Of a stretch of 64,000 bases of DNA, positions 58,010-64,000 are shown piece by piece. The position numbers were made by a program, and so were the translations under genes. Below the pieces are notes generated by a model. The model had not been told where the DNA came from. It worked only from the letters and a program-made list of their open reading frames with translations, and made no database searches. The DNA is from Zhengitettix transpicula. Taxonomy: Eukaryota > Arthropoda > Insecta > Orthoptera > Tetrigidae. The stretch is from positions 92,124,947 to 92,188,946 of the forward strand of contig CM073590.1 in NCBI GenBank assembly GCA_037074705.1. Direction: 5' to 3'. The first letter of the stretch is position 1. Every line of letters begins with the position of its first letter.

Positions 58010-58507
58010 TAAAGCTATGTTCAGATCAACAGCATTGAGAGTACAATCAAGGAGGTGGCCAGCCGAGTCCAGAGAATGAAGACTGTGTATTGCAGAAAAT
58101 ATTTGTTTGATAGGGTCTAGAACAAGGAAATAAGGAGTCATGGGTCGATGTGACGAGAATTTTCAGAATGAAGTTACGAGATCCACTGAATAAATAATTC
58201 CAAATATCGGGTAGGTGAAGGCTTGGTTGGCAGACTGTAAGAGAGGTTTTCTTTTAAGAGAAAAAATTATCGTAGGAACAACGGCTGTTATTCTGCCAAA
58301 AAGTCTTCGATAGTTTATAATTATAAGTTTCTTTATTACTTTTCTCTAATTTCGACCTTCCTATGTGTTCCACTTAGTACGCGTAAAATACACTAACAGT
58401 AATTTAAATTTTTCATTCAAGATTTAACATAGTCCTTGTTTACTGATGTTACAGTAGTATTTGTTAGTTCTGTAAATAGATTAATTGAATATGACGATAT
58501 GACGTGA
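58010..58507. other. No recognised gene
   Basis: Nothing supported. Confidence 0.5.
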
Positions 58508-58722
58508 CGTGACGTAGCGGTCAGCGACACAGTGTTCCCTGGTTTGAATCCCGTCTTGGGAATGGATGTTTGCGCGCGTCCTGACCACTAAAAGTGGGAT
58601 TAAGAGTGATGGAGAAGTGACACTGACCCCGTGTCACTCCTAATGCCAGAATGTGTCATGTAAGATGACAATCTCGCAGTCGTCTCGGTAGGGCTGTTAA
58701 TCCCTCAAAGAAGGAGAAAAAT
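58508..58722 (+). mobile_element. tRNA-derived SINE
   Basis: A-box-like GTAGCGGTCAGCG (58514-58526) and B-box GGTTTGAATCC (58541-58551) at tRNA-like positions form the head. A GC-rich body of about 150 bp follows, ending GTAGGGCTGTTAATCCCTC with a purine/A-rich tail (AAAGAAGGAGAAAAA). No second copy of this body was seen in the window. A target duplication is only weakly suggested. Confidence 0.7.
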
Positions 58723-58724
58723 AT

Positions 58725-61130
58725 CATGATAATATTATTTTAGGGACCTACGTTTAATATACAAAACGCCGCAGTGTAAGTTTAGTGTTCGTGGCTGAAT
58801 GGACAAAAGGAAAGATGACAGTTACGTTTATTAAATGAATTATTCCTCTACTGAATAAATAGGATCTTATTAGCTCGGATAATGAGAGCCAAAAAAATTA
58901 ATATTGGTTTATTTGTCGTCACCGACATATTTCTTGTCAAAGGAGACAAATATTTACCTTACAGAACCATATGTGTAAATAAGTCTACTATGTATTAATA
59001 TTTTCAATCACGAAGCGTTTTTATCAGTTTCAATTATAAAAATAGACTTGAAAATATAGGACATTTACTTATCTATGTAACATTAAATTCTAATTATTAC
59101 GAAAATTCGGACGAAACACATGAAATTAAAACAACTTTCAGGAGCATCCAAATGATAATTTTATAATTGTGACTGATTAAATTATTATGAATATGTCATT
59201 GAATACCATCCATAAAAATGAAATATAGGCAAAATTAAATCTGTAAATCTATTAAAATTATATTGTGTTTCAAATATAAGCTTGATTCTTTTGATTTAGT
59301 CTCATAAAGAGGTTAAGATATAATGTTATAAACTATAGCCGCGACTAATATTTGGAATTTACGGATAATGTATTTCTACTAAACCTATCAAGTTATCTCA
59401 TACACACAAAATGAATCGCTTAGAAGGAGCTACTTGTTCCCTTAATCCTAAGACTTATTTTACAAATTACGTTACTTTCATTTTAAAATTACACTGGAAT
59501 TTGTCAACGCTCACGACTATTTTTTATAGGTTCCTATTGTATGACATGTCCTTACGATGATATTCTTAAATGCCGCTCTAATTCCTTGAGGTTACGTCGT
59601 CTGTTTGGAGGAATTAATTCGCTCACGTATATATATCAAATCGCCGTGGTCCTCATTCGCATTATAAACGAACATGTCGATGTATTCTTATTTCTCAGTA
59701 ATACAAAACACTATTTTTTTTATCAAGTCATTTAAACATTTCTTGAAATCAGTAAATTGAAAGAATGTACGAGACATTATCTTCATACATTTTCAGGTTT
59801 TCTTAACATTCATATTAGTAGCAATTATTTTCCGTATATCATAACGTAATTATAAATAACAACAGATAAAAGACAGTGTAATAGGTTACATTTAACTGGT
59901 AGTAATGACTGAACGGGAACACGGCCTTCAACTTTACGATGTTTGTTACTATTAATCATATTAAATCAACACAGCTTGTTTCGTTTCCAATTTGAAACAA
60001 TTTCTGGTCGTTTACAAATATACTACAAATTTATTCTTAACAATTTTGAAAATTATCAAATTTTAATAAAATACAATGGGAAAAATTATTCATCAATTGA
60101 ACTTTTTCATTATATATATAATTGTTTTTTACCAAAATATAATTAACGTAAACCTCTGTCAAATTAATTCTAAACTGTAGGCTAAAATATCCTCTACACG
60201 TTAAGGTAGAACATCTCCATTTTGTACTACAATTTCTTGCATAATTAATATAAAGAATATATATTAGTGTGAATGAATTATAATTTTATACTTTACGCAT
60301 ATTTAAAATTTCATATGTATCATTTTTTAATTAACTATTATGTATAGTTGCTTTCATTTTCAATAATTTTATCATTTAACCAATATATTTTTAATGATTT
60401 AAATATTTTTAATTACATCTTTGCAGTCTTCAATGGTAAAACTACAAAACTATTTCATTTTATAACGGAAACATTTGTTAATTTAATAAATTTAACATTA
60501 TAGATTCTGTTAAATTGAAGGCCCGTTTTATTTTTCACTTTATTCTACACTGTAATCGAAAATATCTTGAAGAAGTTTAGCTTGCGTTTTTTTCCATAGG
60601 TCGCGAGAAAAAATTAAATCAACGGATAAAATTGGAATCACTAATTTTCTGGCTGCATTTTCCCACCTAATAGGGTTTAGTTCTCTTCATCCAAATGGGA
60701 AGATAAAAAATCTGCAAAACATTTTATACATTTAATTTGAAAATTTCATTAAATTTAATATACCTTTCCCAATAATTAATATTGATAATATTTGGTAAAC
60801 ATTCAACAAATTAAATAATATCTAAATAATATATATATGTACAGATCATGAAAGACTCTTGCATTTTCAGTTTTGGAACAAACTAACGGCGTATATACAA
60901 ACATATTTCATCTTCCTTTATTGTCTCACTCTTTCAACAAATTGGATTTTACACATTTATATTTTTCACAAGTCTTTTAATTTTTGAGAATAAAACGCAC
61001 ACATTAGTATCAGATCATCGTCATTCGCGATTTTTACGAGGGTGGGAGGGGAGAGCAATATTTAAACACATTCGCACTAAAAGATCACTTAGCCACTGAG
61101 AGTATTCTTTGGATCTTTGTTTCTCTTTCA
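58725..61130. other. AT-rich, nothing recognised
   Basis: Only short, AT-driven frames. Confidence 0.5.
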
Positions 61131-61175
61131 CACATCACAATGGATGTTTGTGTCTGTATGCAAGGAGTCTGTATT

Positions 61176-61298
61176 CTAAATACAGCTCTCCTGTATGCGA
61201 TGAGACGCGGTGACGACCTCCGGGCCTGACATTGTGGGCGGCAGCGAACTCAGGGGCGACGAAGCCGTAACTCCCTTGTGCGCGCGTGCTGCTACCAC
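61176..61298 (-). CDS. Candidate last coding exon of an unknown gene
   Basis: On the minus strand a T-rich tract and GCAG (61299-61302) precede a GC- and CpG-rich stretch in an AT-rich region. Read in the phase left by the exon at 63540-63706, it gives VVAARAHKGVTASSPLSSLP... and stops at TAG (61176-61178) after 40 codons. Another phase stays open longer (to 61135) and reads GGSSTRAQGSYGFVAPEF..., so the reading frame is undecided. No domain is recognised. A clear AATAAA was not seen just downstream. Confidence 0.35.
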   Translation of the reverse strand: MVAARAHKGVTASSPLSSLPPTMSGPEVVTASHRIQESCI

Positions 61299-61302
61299 CT
61301 GC

Positions 61303-62247
61303 AAACAAACAAAGCAAACTTCCTCAGCACTTCCCTTTAAACACTACTACACTGAATTTTGAAATGCAAGGATTTATCAGACTATTACAGTGCTATCACC
61401 ACTACAAATACTATTGTTGTTAACGGTGATAAAATTAGTGAAATTTTCTCATACTATACAGCAGTACCGATTGAGTTTTCTCATTTTCGATGCCGACTAC
61501 GAGATAACTCGTAGACTGCGTTCTTTTCAAGGACGCCAACTACGAGTTATCTCGTCCTGTTTACTTGTATGTTTTGTGCAGCTACGATTAATCTCGGAAT
61601 ATATCAGTGCTAATATTGATATCCACCAGTAATGCAAGAAACTCATCCGAAAATAATAAGTCCACCAGCCTCTGTACTGACGAATATGGACGCGTATTCA
61701 TGATTCAGCTTTAGCGAAACGACATGTCGAACGTGTCTGCGTACGAATTAACTCCTAGTTGGCTTCCGCGAAGATTTTCTGAAAATTGCCGTGGCAGTCA
61801 ACTCGTTAAAAGTTTTCTAGTTCCTCAGGTTGGTAATATAAGAGTGTTATATTTAACATTAAAATTGCATTTCCAATTAATCACCGAATTAATATACGTT
61901 ATCTATGTTGTGGGTCAGCTTTAACTTTTTAAAGGCTTCCAAATTTTTTTTAAATGTATTATGTTTTTAATTTCCAGTAAAATACATGAGGGATATGAAT
62001 ATTTTGCTCCTCTCCCATGATTGTAACTTGATGGTAGCCGAAATAAGTAGTTACGTAACATTCTGTGTTTACATTCTATCGGGGGAAAATACAAAATTAT
62101 GTAATGGATCGCTATTTTACTTTACACGAATTTAATTTTACACATTTTACAGTCATATATTCAGATGTTCCTTCGTAATGGGTTCTACATATGGACAACG
62201 AGAAATACAGAGGAGCAAAGGATATTTGTCGAAGCATGTTACTCCTA
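61303..62247. other. Putative intron sequence, AT-rich
   Basis: No coding signal supported; lies between the two candidate exons. Confidence 0.35.
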
Positions 62248-63106
62248 CACATGTTCAGAAAGTAAGTGTTGTAGATTTTTATATTCTTTTTAGAAAAAAT
62301 GTATTTAAAAAATGCAAGATATTGTTGATACACTCTTTGACTTTTTTTCGAATTAATCTCCATCCCGTTCAATGCATGTGGTAAGCATGTGGCACAAGCT
62401 TCTTTATGTCCTCCTCAAAGAACTCTCGCACACTTCAGAATCCCTTCTTGCACCTGCTCGTCAGCTGAAAATTTAATTACACCTTCATAGAGGTGAAAAG
62501 ATAGCAATACGGAGGTGTTTCGAAACATCACAAACAAATGGGTCCAAGAGCGCCATGGTGTCTAGGGCTGTGTGAGGACGGAAATTTTCATCCAACAAGA
62601 ACACTTCTCTCGTCAGCATTCCCCTCCTTTTCACTTGAATGCTCCTTTTGATGTTCATACGGTATCACAATATCGTAGTGCATACTCTTCGCCCTAAGGC
62701 AGAAATTCCGCCAAAATTATGCCTTTTCGCTCGTATAACACCGAGGCCATGATTTTATTCCAGAAATTGTGGTTTTGAATTTTTTGGCAGGTGGGGAAAT
62801 TCTGTGACGCGTATTACGTCTGTCTTTTTGACTCAGGCGTGCAAACCGTTTTGATTCACGAAACACTTTCGGTAGGTGTTATTCCTTCCGCGAGTAGGAA
62901 GCGCATCACAGAACGTGGCTCGCACATGGCGGAATTTCTTAACAACATATTTCACGCAACCGGACCGTGAGTTTATGTACTACCGTGTCTTTGTGATGCT
63001 CGCTATGTCAGATTAACCCCCTCAACCACTCAATGTTGTCAATCCTCGGAAACAAAAATTCACAGCCCGTTACGGTCACAGTGCATTTACTTTCTGAACA
63101 TGTATG
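62248..63106 (-). mobile_element. Internally deleted mariner element
   Basis: Ends carry matching inverted repeats: ACATGTTCAGAAAGTAAGTG at 62249-62268 and its complement form at 63083-63104 (GCATTTACTTTCTGAACATGT). TA lies just outside on each side within a few bases. The length of 859 bp is shorter than the usual 1.3 kb. The missing part corresponds to the transposase N-terminus. Confidence 0.75.
62343..62795 (-). pseudogene. Mariner transposase remnant, C-terminal half
   Basis: Minus-strand frames in order: KKFKTTISGIKIMASVLYE, RKGIILAEFLP (62704-62795); ALRYCDT; LLDENFRPHTALDTM (62555-62604), at the place of the family's H-D-N-A-R-P-H box; FSADEQVQEGIL; EFFEEDIKKLVP (about 62391-62425); and CIERDGD-stop-FEKK (62343-62375). 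Several frameshifts and a stop break it. The order and spacing match mariner-type DDD transposases. The helix-turn-helix N-terminal part is absent, so it cannot make transposase. Confidence 0.8.
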
Positions 63107-63515
63107 TAGAAAGTTATTCCAGGTTTACTCAAATTTTTTAATGTAAATAAATTAATTTTATATTCTAGTTGAGATCTTAAATATCGCAAAATTCGCGTCA
63201 AGGTTGAATTTGGAGAAAATTAAGTGTTTTATTAAATGTAAATAAGTTATTTTGTGAGTGGTTTGGTTATATCATTAATTATAATGTTACGTGGGCCTAT
63301 TAATATTTAACTTATTCAACAAGAGTGTTATTCTTTTAAAAAAATGGTAAACATATTCAAAGTAAGCGAATAAATGTCAGTCAAATTTTGTGGTTTAAAT
63401 AATATATATTGTTTATTTCTATATTCAATTTTTAAGCTAATTATTACACAGAATTTGCGTACATTTTTATGTATTTCCGCTAGAATCTGTTTTAACAATT
63501 AGAAACAATGAAATG
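63107..63515. other. Putative intron sequence, AT-rich
   Basis: Nothing supported besides its position between the candidate exons. Confidence 0.35.
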
Positions 63516-63539
63516 ATAGCCTCGCCTGTGGACACTCAC

Positions 63540-63706
63540 ATTATTTGCGTGGCAAGAATCCTTTCCCAGGAAGCTACGCAGATGGTTGGACGTAGAGAGG
63601 CTCGTTCTGTCGTCAGCGTCCTCGTCGTCACCCCCGCCGCTCTTTTTCCGACGCCGTTGCGGGGGTGTCTTGTACATCTTCATGAAGCCCTTGAGCGGCC
63701 GTCTTT
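63540..63706 (-). CDS. Candidate internal coding exon of an unknown gene
   Basis: On the minus strand a pyrimidine tract ending TTGTTCGCAG (63707-63716) is followed by 167 bp, then the donor-like AAT/GTGAGTGT. The exon encodes 55 full codons: RRPLKGFMKMYKTPPQRRRK, then a Gly/Asp/Glu-rich segment, then TSLSTSNHLRSFLGKDSCHANN. This basic-then-acidic, disordered-looking segment stands out by GC and CpG content. It starts after the first base of a codon and ends on a codon boundary. No domain is recognised. Plus-strand frames also stay open here, but their composition is less protein-like. Confidence 0.45.
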
Positions 63707-63719
63707 CTGCGAACAAGGC

Positions 63720-64000
63720 GAAGCACACAGGTAATGAACGCGGGATTAGAGACTGTAATATAGGCAAAAGCATGCAAGAGAGGGCACACGAATTCCTCAC
63801 CGTATACTCTATAGACGGCCTGGAGCCCCAACGTATTTATTCTACACTATGTATGCCGGAAATTCAACATCTCGTGCGGAGTATGTTGCACACCTAAATG
63901 AACCCACAAAAATGTTGTAGACACCGGTCATTTGATTAAAATAATATATTTAACAAATTGCTTTGATATAAAACGAAAGATAAACAATTAACCAATACAG
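63720..64000. other. Sequence beyond the candidate exon, unresolved
   Basis: Presumed upstream intron of the minus-strand gene model. No further exon was identified before the window edge. Confidence 0.3.

Noticed and set aside
1..64000. CRISPR array, bacterial operon, phage or rRNA genes
   Set aside because: No regularly spaced identical repeats with unique spacers, no Shine-Dalgarno-linked gene clusters and no rRNA sequence were seen; the window has eukaryotic repeat content throughout.

Overview
The window looks like non-genic DNA from a large, AT-rich animal genome, most likely an arthropod and perhaps a polyneopteran insect. No long open frame, operon structure or bacterial promoter architecture is present. 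There are poly(A)-tailed and tRNA-derived retroposons, a mariner transposase remnant, a LINE reverse-transcriptase remnant, a Penelope-like remnant, and many LTRs of a retrotransposon group that inserts into (TA)n. The taxonomic placement is inference from repeat types, not from a marker gene.

Layout. 1-3.9 kb: four LTR-type elements, three on the minus strand and one on the plus. 3.9-7.2 kb: AT-rich with no recognisable gene. 7.2-8.2 kb: a divergent tandem array (unit about 250-290 bp). 9.1-9.4 kb: an old repeat related to one at 53.9-54.2 kb. 10.58-11.65 kb: an element with about 170-bp inverted ends, abutting a minus-strand LTR element (11.69-12.89 kb) and a plus-strand LTR remnant (to 13.8 kb). 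14.14-14.72 kb: a LINE RT remnant. 15.8-17.9 kb: two LTR elements back to back on one (TA)n run. 18.4 kb: a hammerhead-like motif. 24.75-26.17 kb: an LTR element with a 51-bp minisatellite. 27.17-27.84 kb: a Penelope-like fragment between inverted arms. 28.1-30.0 kb: a tRNA-like head, a duplicated segment and an LTR element. 30.8-31.7 kb: an inverted-repeat pair. 32-36.5 kb: two copies of a poly(A)-tailed retroposon (called M here) and a minus-strand LTR element. 43.4-44.2 kb: another minus-strand LTR element. 45.8-48.4 kb: a decayed gag-protease body with its primer-binding-site-like sequence. 48.5-56.5 kb: more M copies, including a full-length one nested in an older one. 58.5 kb: a tRNA-derived SINE. 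61.2-63.7 kb: two GC-rich stretches with splice-like borders that may be the last exons of a minus-strand gene, with a deleted mariner in the putative intron.

The most notable pattern is in the LTR elements. Most end with a TA dinucleotide run at one or both sides, begin TGTAA and end ATTACA or a close variant. Many carry a primer-binding-site-like sequence before the outer end, so an LTR-end plus PBS module is followed by a second LTR-end. Ten of them share a roughly 20-bp motif close to AACCCAGTAAAGACCCTGAG. No intact protein-coding mobile element was found. No rRNA, CRISPR or confident tRNA gene was seen. All homology statements come from reading motifs by eye, without a database search.
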